Made by a program: the position numbers and the translations under genes. A stretch of DNA of 64,000 nt from Mesorhizobium sp. M3A.F.Ca.ET.080.04.2.1 (lineage in GTDB: Bacteria > Pseudomonadota > Alphaproteobacteria > Rhizobiales > Rhizobiaceae): NCBI RefSeq assembly GCF_003952525.1, contig NZ_CP034451.1, positions 496,001 to 560,000 of the forward strand. The letters are read 5' to 3'. The notes below the pieces were generated by a model. The model did not search any database. It saw only the letters and a program-made list of their open reading frames with translations, and had not been told where the DNA came from. How positions within the stretch are numbered: position 1 is the first letter of the stretch; the number at the start of each line of letters is the position of its first letter. Of this stretch, positions 17,143 to 36,999 are shown one piece after another.

Positions 17143-17301
17143 TCTCTCAAAATGGCGGATTGCAAAATTAGCCCAGCTGTTTGAAAACCGGCGCACGGCT
17201 TGCCAAATAACGGGAATTGGGGCATAAGCCCCGCATAGCCGGGACGGGACGACTGGATGGTTCCGAGGCGGCGCTAAAACATAAAGCGGAACACTTGCCA
17301 C

Positions 17302-17330
17302 TTGCGTGGACCAAGAATCGGTTTTATGTA
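17302..17330 (+). promoter_or_regulatory. Candidate promoter of secE-nusG
   Basis: TTGCGT (17302-17307) and TATGTA (17325-17330) are 17 bases apart, about 170 bases before secE. The rest of the interval between tRNA-Trp and secE (17143-17500) shows no gene that I can support. Start-site mapping would be needed, as rhizobial promoters are degenerate. Confidence 0.35.
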
Positions 17331-17500
17331 GACTGAACAGACACGCGACGCGTGGAGCTGGGAAGCCGGCTTTACGCGTCTGATTTGCGTGGGTGAAATG
17401 GTGGCGCTGATTCGCGCCGGCAGGAAGCCCAGGCGGCACGTCCCGGCCAGCGGGATCATCCAGGAGACCCGGCCAACGGGTCTTGAAGACAGAGCGGCTT

Positions 17501-17704
17501 ATGGCTTCGAAAACCACCAATCCTTTCACCTTTCTCCAGCAGGTGCGTGCGGAGACGGCCAAGGTGACATGGCCCTCGCGCCGAGAGACCATGATCTCGA
17601 CGGTGATGGTGCTGGTGTTCGCGGTCATCGCCATGATCTTCTTCTTCGCCGCCGACATAGCCATGGGCTATGCGATCGAGTTCATTCTGGGCCTCGGACA
17701 CTAA
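17501..17704 (+). CDS. secE: Preprotein translocase subunit SecE
   Basis: A 67-residue single-span SecE of the short alphaproteobacterial type. The amphipathic segment (FLQQVRAETAKVTWPSRRET) holds the conserved VTWPSR motif that clamps SecY. One transmembrane helix follows (VMVLVFAVIAMIFFFAADI). The ATG at 17501 gives the standard N terminus; a TTG six codons earlier is in frame but unlikely. It is cotranscribed with nusG, 27 bases downstream. Its channel partner secY is at 46805. Confidence 0.95.
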   Translation: MASKTTNPFTFLQQVRAETAKVTWPSRRETMISTVMVLVFAVIAMIFFFAADIAMGYAIEFILGLGH

Positions 17705-17731
17705 GTTCGGCGATTACGGAGACGTCTTGAA

Positions 17732-18259
17732 ATGACTGCGCGGTGGTACATCGTCCACGCCTATTCGAACTTCGAAAAGAAGGTCGCCGAGGACATCGAG
17801 AACAAGGCCAAGCAGAAGGGTCTGTCGGGCGAGATCGAGCAGATCGTGGTGCCGACCGAGAAGGTCGTCGAGATCCGTCGCGGCCGCAAGGTCGATGCCG
17901 AGCGCAAGTTCTTCCCAGGCTATGTGCTTCTGAAGGCCAACCTGACGGACGCCGTGTTCTCGCTGGTCAAGAACACGCCGAAGGTCACCGGCTTCCTGGG
18001 CGACTCCAAGCCTGTGCCGATCACGGAGACCGAGGCGCAGCGCATCCTGAACCAGGTGCAGGAAGGCGTCGAGCGGCCCAAGCCCTCGGTCACTTTCGAG
18101 ATCGGCGAGGCGATCCGGGTGTCGGACGGGCCGTTCGCATCCTTCAACGGCTTCGTCCAGGAAGTGGACGAGGAGCGGGCTCGCCTCAAAGTGGAAGTTT
18201 CGATCTTCGGGCGCGCCGTGCCCGTCGATCTGGAATTCGGTCAGGTCGAAAAGGGCTGA
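17732..18259 (+). CDS. nusG: Transcription termination/antitermination factor NusG
   Basis: A 175-residue factor that binds the RNA polymerase clamp, modulates pausing and Rho termination, and couples polymerase to the ribosome through S10. The NGN domain starts WYIVHAYSNFEKKVAEDIE and includes RKFFPGYVLL. The C-terminal KOW domain contains FEIGEAIRVSDGPFASFNG and ends DLEFGQVEKG. Length and motif order are standard. Its gene follows secE and precedes the rplKA leader. Confidence 0.97.
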   Translation: MTARWYIVHAYSNFEKKVAEDIENKAKQKGLSGEIEQIVVPTEKVVEIRRGRKVDAERKFFPGYVLLKANLTDAVFSLVKNTPKVTGFLGDSKPVPITETEAQRILNQVQEGVERPKPSVTFEIGEAIRVSDGPFASFNGFVQEVDEERARLKVEVSIFGRAVPVDLEFGQVEKG

Positions 18260-18340
18260 TCCGATACCCGCGCCGCAAGGTGTCGGGATGCCCTTTGCCG
18301 ACAGGCGAGGGGTGGCGGTGTGAAAGCACGCTGCCGTGAA

Positions 18341-18400
18341 CGGGTGGGAGGCGAACGCGGCTTAGCCGGCCGCGGGAACCGCACCACCAGACTGCAACCG
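18341..18400 (+). promoter_or_regulatory. Candidate L1-binding leader of rplKA
   Basis: GGTGG (18343-18347), inside GGGTGGGAGG, can pair with CCACC (18384-18388), inside ACCACCAGACTG, around an inner GC-rich stem. Purine-rich GTGGGAGG opposite ACCA-type sequence is the general look of the L1 target in L11 leaders of other bacteria. It implies feedback control of rplK-rplA by L1. Confidence 0.45.
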
Positions 18401-18448
18401 CCGGTATTTCCCAGCTAGGGGCCGGCATGAGAAAAGGCAGGAATAGAG

Positions 18449-18877
18449 ATGGCTAAGAAAGTTGCAGGCCAGCTCAAGCTCCAGGTTGCCGCGGGTTCGG
18501 CCACGCCGTCGCCCCCGATCGGCCCGGCGCTTGGTCAGCGCGGCATCAACATCATGGAGTTCTGCAAGGCGTTCAACGCGCAGACGCAGGAGCTGGAGAA
18601 GGGGTCGCCGATCCCGGTCGTCATCACCTACTACCAGGACAAGTCGTTCACCTTCGTCATGAAGACGCCGCCGGTGAGCTACTTCCTGAAGAAGGCCGCC
18701 AACCTAAAGTCGGGTTCGAAGGAGCCGGGCAAGGTCAAGGCCGGCACGATCTCGCGCGACAAGGTGCGCCAGATCGCCGAGCAGAAGATGAAGGACCTGA
18801 ACGCAAACGACGTCGAGGCGGCCATGCGCATGGTCGAGGGCTCCGCCCGCTCGATGGGCCTGGAAGTGGTGGGCTGA
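18449..18877 (+). CDS. rplK: 50S ribosomal protein L11
   Basis: A 142-residue protein of the GTPase-associated centre that binds 23S rRNA with L10 and L12 and is needed for RelA-dependent stringent response. The N-terminal domain carries the proline-rich switch ([26 protein letters not shown]). The C-terminal rRNA-binding domain contains [13 protein letters not shown] and ends [14 protein letters not shown]. The length is canonical. It is followed five bases later by rplA and preceded by a structured leader. Confidence 0.98.
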   Translation: MAKKVAGQLKLQVAAGSATPSPPIGPALGQRGINIMEFCKAFNAQTQELEKGSPIPVVITYYQDKSFTFVMKTPPVSYFLKKAANLKSGSKEPGKVKAGTISRDKVRQIAEQKMKDLNANDVEAAMRMVEGSARSMGLEVVG

Positions 18878-18882
18878 AGATC

Positions 18883-19581
<699 letters not shown>

Positions 19582-19599
19582 TCGTCGTCTGATCGGCTT

Positions 19600-19960
19600 A
19601 GCCGATCTGGAAGAATTCCGGGCCGCCGATCCGTCGGCGGGCCGGTACCCCCGGAGGCCGAAAGGCTTCCGGATATCCTGTCCGAGATTGCAGGCGGCCC
19701 AACAGCCTTAATTCATGCGGGCCTGCATGAGACGGGTGAAGACCCGACAAAGGAGCGACAAGCTCCAATGAAAGGTTCGAACCGTGTTTGCCTTTTGTCA
19801 GCACATCGCCGGCGTGGCCGTCGGTGTGGCGAAAGGGGGCAGGATCCTCGAGCGCCGTTCGGGAGATCCTTTTTGGGATAGCCCGGCCGGCAAAAGGCAA
19901 CCCGACGCCTGACCTCGTGAATGAGAATGTTCTCATCAGCAGGTTGGGGGTCAACTGGAG
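19600..19960 (+). promoter_or_regulatory. Structured rplJL leader (probable L10-L12 autoregulation)
   Basis: This 386-base gap holds a chain of hairpins and no credible gene. They are GGCCGCCGA/TCGGCGGGCC (19621-19643), CCGGAGGCC-GAAA-GGCTTCCGG (19651-19672), CGGGT-GAAG-ACCCG (19733-19746), GGAGC-GACAA-GCTCC (19752-19766) and ATGAGAA-TG-TTCTCAT (19921-19936), which ends about 30 bases before the rplJ start. L10-L12 binding to such leaders controls rplJL in many bacteria. Confidence 0.6.
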
Positions 19961-19967
19961 ATAGGCA

Positions 19968-20486
19968 GTGGACAGAGCGGAAAAACGCGAACTCGTCACG
20001 GGCCTGAACGAAGCGTTCTCGAACGCCGGTTCAGTCGTCGTGGCCCACTACGCCGGTATCACCGTCGCGCAAATGAACGACCTTCGGTCGAAGATGCGCG
20101 CTGCCGGTGGCACCGTCAAAGTCGCGAAGAACCGTCTCGCCAAGATCGCTCTTCAGGGCACGGACTCCGCATCGATCGTCGATCTGTTCAAGGGACAGAC
20201 GCTGATTGCTTATTCGGAGGATCCGGTTGCGGCGCCGAAGGTCGCGTCCGATTTCGCCAAGGGGAATGACAAGTTGATCATTCTCGGCGGCGCGATGGGC
20301 TCGACCTCGCTCAACGCCGACGGTGTGAAGGCACTCGCCACCATGCCGTCGCTCGACGAGCTGCGCGCCAAGCTGGTTGGCATGATCGCCACGCCGGCAA
20401 CCCGGATCGCCCAGATCGTCAATGCGCCCGCGGCTTCGGTCGCGCGTGTCATCGGCGCTTACGCCCGGAAGGACGAGGCGGCATGA
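19968..20486 (+). CDS. rplJ: 50S ribosomal protein L10
   Basis: A 172-residue base of the L12 stalk and usual translational repressor of its own mRNA. The N terminus ([17 protein letters not shown]) and the [21 protein letters not shown] segment are typical. The C-terminal helix that holds the L12 dimers ends [10 protein letters not shown]. The start is GTG, with GGAG seven bases upstream. The long structured leader and weak start fit autoregulated translation. It is followed by rplL after 54 bases. Confidence 0.97.
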   Translation: MDRAEKRELVTGLNEAFSNAGSVVVAHYAGITVAQMNDLRSKMRAAGGTVKVAKNRLAKIALQGTDSASIVDLFKGQTLIAYSEDPVAAPKVASDFAKGNDKLIILGGAMGSTSLNADGVKALATMPSLDELRAKLVGMIATPATRIAQIVNAPAASVARVIGAYARKDEAA

Positions 20487-20540
20487 GGCCGTTCCTCGCT
20501 GTCAACAACACACGTTCGAACCTAGTGAAGGAATACACAA

Positions 20541-20921
20541 ATGGCTGATCTCGCGAAGATCGTAGACGACCTTTCGAAGCTGACCGTCCTCGAGGCGGCT
20601 GAGCTGTCGAAGCTCCTGGAAGAGAAGTGGGGCGTTTCGGCTGCTGCTCCGGTGGCGGTTGCTGCTGCTGCTGGTGGCGCTGCCGCCGCTGCTGCTCCGG
20701 CCGAAGAGAAGACGGAATTCGACGTCGTTCTCGCCGATGCCGGCGCCCAGAAGATCAACGTCATCAAGGAAGTCCGCGCCATCACCGGCCTTGGCCTCAA
20801 GGAAGCCAAGGACCTGGTCGAAGCGGCTCCGAAGCCGGTCAAGGAAGGCGTTTCCAAGGCCGACGCCGACAAGTTCAAGGCTCAGCTGGAAGCCGCTGGC
20901 GCCAAGGTCGACCTGAAGTAA
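20541..20921 (+). CDS. rplL: 50S ribosomal protein L7/L12
   Basis: A 126-residue stalk protein that recruits translational GTPases. An N-terminal dimerisation domain ([21 protein letters not shown]) and a strongly alanine-rich hinge (about residues 35-55) precede the C-terminal factor-binding domain ([24 protein letters not shown], ending [13 protein letters not shown]). The hinge makes it compositionally unlike its neighbours, as expected for this family. It is in an operon with rplJ and the rpoBC genes that follow. Confidence 0.98.
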   Translation: MADLAKIVDDLSKLTVLEAAELSKLLEEKWGVSAAAPVAVAAAAGGAAAAAAPAEEKTEFDVVLADAGAQKINVIKEVRAITGLGLKEAKDLVEAAPKPVKEGVSKADADKFKAQLEAAGAKVDLK

Positions 20922-20933
20922 GCCTTTGGGCGA

Positions 20934-21059
20934 GGGCGGACGGCCTCGCGCCGTCCGCCCCCTCCCTTGACCAAGGGAGGCTTCGCAGCGCGAGACGTTT
21001 GAAAACCTCTTTCCTGAGGGCCGCAAACGGCCTTCCGGAAACGGGTTTTCTCCCGTTTT
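20934..21059 (+). promoter_or_regulatory. Hairpin cluster between rplL and rpoB (candidate attenuator)
   Basis: Four successive hairpins occur: GGGCGGACGG/CCGTCCGCCC (20934-20960), CCTCCCTT/AAGGGAGG (20961-20980), GAGGGCCG/CGGCCTTC (21016-21035) and AAACGGG/CCCGTTT followed by a short T run (21039-21059). In E. coli a partial terminator between rplL and rpoB lowers polymerase synthesis relative to ribosomal proteins; this could act alike. Confidence 0.55.
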
Positions 21060-21186
21060 AGCCGGCACCCGCCAAACGATTGGAAGGGGCGGCCGGAAAA
21101 ACAGACAGGGGCGGCCCCAAGGCAGCCCGTTGGTGCAAGGCGAGCCGCGGCGAGGTTCGCCCCGAGTTCAGAGCTAAGGAGCGACG

Positions 21187-25323
<4,137 letters not shown>

Positions 25324-25464
25324 CGCCAAGCAAGGCAATGGCGCGCCGCCGCCCAAGAAGCGGCGCGCCCGTCAAATTCTTCGGCCGGTTGGCCGGCCAG
25401 TCTGCGGGCATTCGGCCCGCGATCGATGCAAGGGGTTTTCGAGGACCCCGAAAAGGAGAACGGC

Positions 25465-29661
<4,197 letters not shown>

Positions 29662-29687
29662 GCGCGGCTGGAAATGAAAACTGGAAA

Positions 29688-29709
29688 GGGGCCCGCGCGG
29701 CCCCTTTTT
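29688..29709 (+). terminator. Intrinsic terminator after rpoC
   Basis: GGGGCC and GGCCCC form a six-pair stem around CGCGC, followed by five T residues. It starts 26 bases after the rpoC stop codon. Confidence 0.9.
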
Positions 29710-29736
29710 CATTCTGGCTCCAAACGAGGAATAACC

Positions 29737-30402
29737 ATGACCAGCAAGACCTGGACGGCTGTCGACGACTACATCGTTTCCTCGCTTTTCGAGGCGGATC
29801 CCATTCTCGATGCGGTGCTCGCGGCGAACCGCGAGCAGGGGCTGCCTGCCATCGACGTCTCCTTGGCGCAAGGGAAGCTGCTGTCGCTGCTGGTGCGCAT
29901 CCGCGGCGCGAAGCGAGTGCTGGAGATCGGTACGCTGGGCGGCTATTCGACGATCTGGATGGCGCGGGGACTGCCTGATGAAGGGACGGTGGTGACGCTG
30001 GAGCTCGAACCGCATCATGCCGAAGTGGCGCGCTCGAATGTCGAGCGGGCAGGGGTCTCCGACAAGGTAGAACTGCGGGTCGGTCCGGCGCTTCAGTCGC
30101 TGGCTGAGCTGGAGAGCGAAAATGCCGGTCCGTTCGACCTGATCTTCATCGATGCCGACAAGCCGAACATCCCGAACTATCTGTCCTGGGCCATGCGGCT
30201 GTCGCGCCGCGGCACGGTGATCGTCTGCGACAACGTCGTTCGCGACGGTGCCGTGCTCAACCAGGACGGCAGCGACGCCAATGTCGAAGGCGCCCGCGCG
30301 GCGTTCGCCTTCATCGGCGGAGACGAGCGGCTGGAGGGAACAGCCATCCAGACCGTCGGCGCCAAGGGCTATGACGGCTTCGCGATTGCGATCGTCAAGT
30401 GA
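29737..30402 (+). CDS. SAM-dependent O-methyltransferase (COMT-like)
   Basis: A 221-residue enzyme of the cation-dependent O-methyltransferase family (COG4122 type). It has the SAM-binding motif VLEIGTLGGYSTIWMA near residue 65, the acidic VTLELEPHHAEVAR, and the metal-site segments FIDADKPN and IVCDNVVRDG. Family members methylate catechols and related diols; the substrate here is unknown. The ATG at 29737 follows ACGAGGA and gives the usual family length, while the frame extends back into the rpoC terminator. It is a single gene between the rif and str clusters. Confidence 0.88.
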   Translation: MTSKTWTAVDDYIVSSLFEADPILDAVLAANREQGLPAIDVSLAQGKLLSLLVRIRGAKRVLEIGTLGGYSTIWMARGLPDEGTVVTLELEPHHAEVARSNVERAGVSDKVELRVGPALQSLAELESENAGPFDLIFIDADKPNIPNYLSWAMRLSRRGTVIVCDNVVRDGAVLNQDGSDANVEGARAAFAFIGGDERLEGTAIQTVGAKGYDGFAIAIVK

Positions 30403-30534
30403 TATGACACCGTCAATGACAGTGATATCGGACCAGCTCGCTTGTCACCGGCTGTTCGTCTGACGAGCGGCTTCCCCCAATCCGTCGCTGCTTCGCAGCG
30501 CCACTTTTCCCCCTCCGGAGGGAAAGGAAGGCGC

Positions 30535-31494
30535 TCAGTCGAAAAAGGCCTCGACGACGTTGCGCTTGCCGAGCATGAAGGCGTCGGCGACATGCTGCAG
30601 CGGCGCCAGGTCGACATCCGAAACGCCGGCGCGCACGATCTCGGCGAAGCGCTTGTAGAGCATCGGATATTCGGCTTCCGGCTCGTCATGGACGATCTTG
30701 CCCTCGATGGCGAGCTTCGCCCCGCCGCCCGAAAGCACCATCTTGCCCTTGTCGGTCTCGGCCAGGATGTCCCAGCTCTGCGGGCCCGTCTGCAGCCAGT
30801 CGAGCTCCATCGTCACCGGCAGCCCGCCCGAGGTGCGGAAGACGACATGCGCGGCAACCGGCGCGGCGCGGTTTTCCGGAAAATCGAGCACGGCCGACGT
30901 GATGAACATCGGCGGCAGGATGTGGGTGGCGATCGACAGCGCGTTGATGCCGGGATCGAACACGCCGAAGCCGCCCGGCGCCCAGATCCATTCCTGGTTC
31001 GGGTGCCAACGGCGCACGTCTTCCTTCCAGTTGATCGCGGCCGAACTGATGCTTGCCGAAGCGAGGAAAGCGCGCGCGGCCTCGACCGCCGGCGCGTAGC
31101 GCGAATGCCAGCTGGCGAAAAGCGAGACGCCGTGGCTTGCGGCAAGCGTCTTCAGGTCCTCGACCTCGCTGACGGTGGCGCCCGGCGGCTTCTCGAGGAA
31201 GACGTGCTTGCCTGCCTCGAGCGCGGCGCGGGCGCCGTCGTAGCGGAACTGGGGCGGCATACAGAGCGAGACGGCGTCAAGGCCGGGCTCGGCTTCGAGC
31301 ATGGCCTCGATGCTCGGATAGTTCGGGATGCCGTCGACTTTGCCGTGGCGGCTGGCGGCGGCGACAAGCTGGTAATTGGCGTCCTTCGCCAGGGCAGGGA
31401 GATGCTGGTCGCGGACGATCTTTCCCACGCCGACGATGCCTAGCTTGATGGGGTCGAGTTTGATGGTGCCGAGCTTGGCGGGATCGCTGGTCAT
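30535..31494 (-). CDS. Gfo/Idh/MocA oxidoreductase, probable D-galactose 1-dehydrogenase
   Basis: A 319-residue NAD(P)-dependent sugar oxidoreductase. The Rossmann domain begins LGIVGVGKIVRDQHLPAL, and EKPPGATVSE carries the family EKP lysine. The second half (WHPNQEWIWAPGGFGVFDPG, INALSIATHILPP, ADAFMLGKRNVVEAFFD) closely resembles Pseudomonas D-galactose 1-dehydrogenase as I remember it, so oxidation of galactose or a related aldose to the lactone is likely. The start at 31494 follows TCCGGAG; the open frame upstream is spurious. No other sugar genes are adjacent, so the physiological substrate is less certain than the family. Confidence 0.8.
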   Translation of the reverse strand: MTSDPAKLGTIKLDPIKLGIVGVGKIVRDQHLPALAKDANYQLVAAASRHGKVDGIPNYPSIEAMLEAEPGLDAVSLCMPPQFRYDGARAALEAGKHVFLEKPPGATVSEVEDLKTLAASHGVSLFASWHSRYAPAVEAARAFLASASISSAAINWKEDVRRWHPNQEWIWAPGGFGVFDPGINALSIATHILPPMFITSAVLDFPENRAAPVAAHVVFRTSGGLPVTMELDWLQTGPQSWDILAETDKGKMVLSGGGAKLAIEGKIVHDEPEAEYPMLYKRFAEIVRAGVSDVDLAPLQHVADAFMLGKRNVVEAFFD

Positions 31495-31577
31495 GGGAAC
31501 TCCGGAGGACTGAAAAGCTGGGTGTTCTAGGCAGGAGAGGGCTGGCCGGCCGACGCCTTTGCCGCCGCCCTGGTGAA

Positions 31578-31898
31578 TCAGAGCGGCTGGTCGAAGGTGA
31601 CGATCGAGACCTCGCCTTCGATCGCGCCCTGATAGGCGGACAGATGCGGCTCGTCGTCGGGCGCGCCATCCATGTCGCCGATCTGATCGAGCTCGGCTTC
31701 CGCATAGCCTTCTGCGGCGAGCGATTCGAGCGCTCGGCGAACGGCCGAATCGTCGTCCGGCGCGACCAGCATCACATGCACGCCCTCCGGCTTGCCGCCC
31801 TTCTTCTTCCACACCCGGCCGGTAATGATGGTGACCGGGCGTTCTTCATTGTCGTTCACGGGCTGATTCCTCCGGGCGAGGGGATTGGTGCTGCTCAT
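31578..31898 (-). CDS. Conserved-looking hypothetical protein
   Basis: A 106-residue soluble, acidic protein with no signal peptide. Visible segments are RPVTIITGRVWKKKGGKPEGVHVMLVAPDDDSAVRRALE (spread over about residues 20-58) and an Asp/Glu-rich C-terminal half. The pattern of strand, helix and strand suggests a small alpha/beta domain, but I do not recognise the family. The ATG at 31898 has AAAGG upstream; two earlier in-frame starts lack a good site. It is divergent from the rpsL operon and shares a 425-base upstream gap with it. Confidence 0.6.
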   Translation of the reverse strand: MSSTNPLARRNQPVNDNEERPVTIITGRVWKKKGGKPEGVHVMLVAPDDDSAVRRALESLAAEGYAEAELDQIGDMDGAPDDEPHLSAYQGAIEGEVSIVTFDQPL

Positions 31899-32047
31899 GC
31901 CGCCTTTTGGCATGAAGCACCCATATAGGACAGGCGGAAGGCGGTCACTTTCTTCCTCGCCCTTGCAAAAAGACGCAACAAAATTACATGCGTTGGACGC
32001 ATGGCTGCCAAGCCTCGAATTGGGCCGCAATATTTGCTGCTCCGGGG

Positions 32048-32076
32048 TTGACGGACAGGGGCCTTACGAGTAGAAG
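32048..32076 (+). promoter_or_regulatory. Candidate str-operon promoter
   Basis: TTGACG (32048-32053) and TAGAAG (32071-32076) are separated by exactly 17 bases. This would start the rpsL mRNA near 32084, leaving a leader of about 240 bases. It is the best sigma-70-like match in the 31899-32323 gap. Confidence 0.5.
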
Positions 32077-32213
32077 CCGCCCCGTCAGAACCGATGTGAG
32101 ACTTGCTTTTCCGAGGCGACACGCCTTGGAGTTTGCCTCAAACAGGGTTCGTTTTACGAGCGAAAAGACATTTCCGGCGCGCATGAAGCGGCTTCCGCTT
32201 CCTCTGCAATTTG

Positions 32214-32250
32214 TTCGGGCAGGACCGCGAGACGCGGTGTGTTGCCCGAA
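32214..32250 (+). promoter_or_regulatory. Two-tier hairpin in the rpsL leader
   Basis: TTCGGGCA (32214-32221) pairs with TGCCCGAA (32243-32250), and inside it ACCGCG (32224-32229) pairs with CGCGGT (32233-32238) around AGA. The two stems stack with a small internal loop. There is no T tract; it could be a protein-binding leader element. Confidence 0.45.
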
Positions 32251-32323
32251 TTTGCGTATGGAAACGACGCTTTGAGCGGCCCTGACAGGGGCGAGACACG
32301 GAATTGAGAGACAAGAGGGTTTA

Positions 32324-32695
32324 ATGCCTACCGTCAACCAGCTGATCCGCAAGCCGCGCCTGGCGCCGGTGAAGCGCAACAAGGTCCCGGCCATGCAGCA
32401 GAACCCGCAGAAGCGGGGCGTCTGCACGCGCGTCTACACCACGACGCCGAAGAAGCCGAACTCGGCGCTGCGCAAGGTGGCCAAGATCCGTCTGACCAAC
32501 GGCTTCGAAGTGATCGGCTACATCCCGGGCGAAGGCCACAACCTGCAGGAGCACTCCGTGGTCATGATCCGCGGCGGCCGCGTCAAGGACCTTCCGGGTG
32601 TCCGCTACCACATCATCCGCGGCGTGCTCGACACGCAGGGTGTGAAGAACCGCAAGCAGCGCCGTTCGAAATACGGTGCGAAGCGTCCGAAGTAA
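32324..32695 (+). CDS. rpsL: 30S ribosomal protein S12
   Basis: A 123-residue decoding-centre protein. [16 protein letters not shown] includes Lys43, and [13 protein letters not shown] includes Lys88; both are the residues of streptomycin-sensitive S12. Asp89 is the site modified by RimO in many bacteria. The length is canonical. It is first gene of the str cluster (rpsL-rpsG-fusA-tuf), with a long leader and an AGAGGG ribosome site. The next gene, rpsG, starts 62 bases downstream. Confidence 0.98.
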   Translation: MPTVNQLIRKPRLAPVKRNKVPAMQQNPQKRGVCTRVYTTTPKKPNSALRKVAKIRLTNGFEVIGYIPGEGHNLQEHSVVMIRGGRVKDLPGVRYHIIRGVLDTQGVKNRKQRRSKYGAKRPK

Positions 32696-32745
32696 GGGTT
32701 TCCGGCTTCGGCGCTTTTTTTGACTGCGCCGTGCCACGAGATTGA

Positions 32746-33228
<483 letters not shown>

Positions 33229-33257
33229 AGCGCGAACGAGACTGAGAGGCACCTACC

Positions 33258-35348
<2,091 letters not shown>

Positions 35349-35449
35349 GAATGCCTGTGCCGCCGGATCCGCGCCTCTTGCGCGTTTCCGGTTCGGCTGG
35401 AGCGAATATCAATTTCCCCGAGCGGGACGAGTAAAGACGGAGAAATACA

Positions 35450-36625
35450 GTGGCAAAAGGTAAATTCGAGCGCACCAAGCCGCATGTGAACATTGGCACG
35501 ATCGGCCACGTCGATCACGGCAAGACGTCGCTGACGGCGGCGATCACCAAGTATTTTGGCGAATACAAGCGCTATGACCAGATCGACGCGGCGCCGGAAG
35601 AGAAGGCGCGCGGCATCACGATTTCGACCGCGCACGTCGAGTACGAGACGGCCAACCGGCACTATGCCCACGTCGACTGCCCCGGCCACGCCGACTATGT
35701 GAAGAACATGATCACCGGCGCCGCGCAGATGGACGGCGCGATCCTGGTGGTGTCGGCCGCCGACGGCCCGATGCCGCAGACGCGCGAGCACATCCTGCTC
35801 GCCCGCCAGGTCGGCGTGCCGTCGATCGTGGTGTTCCTGAACAAGGTCGACCAGGTCGACGACGCCGAGCTTCTGGAGCTGGTCGAGCTCGAGGTGCGCG
35901 AGCTGCTGACCAAGAACGAGTTCCCCGGCGACGACATTCCGATCGTCAAGGGCTCGGCGCTGGCGGCGCTGGAAGACTCCAACAAGACCATCGGCGAGGA
36001 CGCCATCCGCGAGCTGATGGCGCAGGTCGACGCCTACATCCCGACGCCGGTGCGTCCGCTGGACAAGCCGTTCCTGATGCCGATCGAGGACGTGTTCTCG
36101 ATCTCGGGCCGCGGCACCGTGGTGACCGGCCGCGTCGAGCGCGGCGTGGTCAAGGTCGGCGAGGAGCTGGAGATCGTCGGCATCCGGCCGACCACCAAGA
36201 CGACCTGCACGGGCGTGGAAATGTTCCGCAAGCTGCTCGACCAGGGCCAGGCCGGCGACAACATCGGCGCGCTGCTGCGCGGCGTCGACCGCGAGGGCGT
36301 CGAGCGCGGCCAGGTCCTGGCCAAGCCGGGCTCGGTCAAGCCGCACAAGAAGTTCGTGGCCGAGGCCTACATCCTGACCAAGGACGAGGGCGGCCGCCAC
36401 ACGCCGTTCTTCACCAACTACCGTCCGCAGTTCTACTTCCGCACCACGGACGTGACCGGCATCGTGACGCTGCCGGCCGGCACCGAGATGGTGATGCCCG
36501 GCGACAACATCACCGTCGACGTCGAGCTGATCGTGCCGATCGCGATGGAAGAGAAGCTGCGCTTCGCCATCCGTGAAGGCGGCCGCACCGTCGGTGCCGG
36601 CATCGTCGTCACCATCAAAGAGTAA
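35450..36625 (+). CDS. tuf: Translation elongation factor Tu, copy 2 (GTG start)
   Basis: A 391-residue protein identical in sequence to copy 1 at 12538-13713, with the same G motifs. This copy starts with GTG after GGAG at seven bases, whereas copy 1 starts with ATG. About seven nucleotide differences are spread over 1176 bases, all synonymous or in the start codon (for example C/G at 12708/35620 and T/C at 13065/35977). Flanking DNA is unrelated, so the identity stops at the gene borders, pointing to gene conversion. It belongs to the str operon and leads into rpsJ. Confidence 0.98.
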   Translation: MAKGKFERTKPHVNIGTIGHVDHGKTSLTAAITKYFGEYKRYDQIDAAPEEKARGITISTAHVEYETANRHYAHVDCPGHADYVKNMITGAAQMDGAILVVSAADGPMPQTREHILLARQVGVPSIVVFLNKVDQVDDAELLELVELEVRELLTKNEFPGDDIPIVKGSALAALEDSNKTIGEDAIRELMAQVDAYIPTPVRPLDKPFLMPIEDVFSISGRGTVVTGRVERGVVKVGEELEIVGIRPTTKTTCTGVEMFRKLLDQGQAGDNIGALLRGVDREGVERGQVLAKPGSVKPHKKFVAEAYILTKDEGGRHTPFFTNYRPQFYFRTTDVTGIVTLPAGTEMVMPGDNITVDVELIVPIAMEEKLRFAIREGGRTVGAGIVVTIKE

Positions 36626-36648
36626 TTGGACCGAAACGATCTGTCGCG

Positions 36649-36667
36649 GGCGCGGGATGCCCGCGCC
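36649..36667 (+). other. GC hairpin between tuf copy 2 and rpsJ
   Basis: GGCGCGGG and CCCGCGCC form a perfect eight-pair stem around ATG. There is no T tract, so it is more likely an mRNA processing or attenuation structure at the str/S10 junction than a terminator. Confidence 0.45.
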
Positions 36668-36690
36668 GCGCCAGAACAAGGAATTGACGC

Positions 36691-36999
36691 ATGAACGGAC
36701 AGAATATCCGCATCCGCCTTAAGGCGTTTGATCACCGGGTGCTCGACGCCTCGACGCGCGAAATCGTGTCGACCGCCAAGCGCACCGGCGCCAACGTCCG
36801 TGGCCCCATTCCGCTGCCGACGCGGATCGAAAAGTTCACGGTCAACCGGTCGCCTCACGTCGACAAGAAGAGCCGCGAGCAGTTCGAGATGCGCACCCAC
36901 AAGCGGCTGCTCGACATCGTCGACCCGACCCCGCAGACGGTCGATGCTCTGATGAAGCTCGATCTGGCCGCCGGTGTCGACGTCGAGATCAAGCTCTAA
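36691..36999 (+). CDS. rpsJ: 30S ribosomal protein S10 (NusE)
   Basis: A 102-residue 30S head protein that also serves as NusE in antitermination and as a NusG contact. The sequence [19 protein letters not shown] and the loop segment [20 protein letters not shown] are typical. It is first gene of the S10 cluster, 65 bases after tuf, with AAGGAA upstream. The stop codon overlaps the first copy of a tandem repeat that fills the gap to rplC. Confidence 0.98.
   Translation: MNGQNIRIRLKAFDHRVLDASTREIVSTAKRTGANVRGPIPLPTRIEKFTVNRSPHVDKKSREQFEMRTHKRLLDIVDPTPQTVDALMKLDLAAGVDVEIKL

Noticed and set aside
19598..19999. A 133-codon minus-strand frame over the rplJ leader
   Set aside because: It is fully explained by the structured rplJ leader, has no supporting start signals and has no known motifs.
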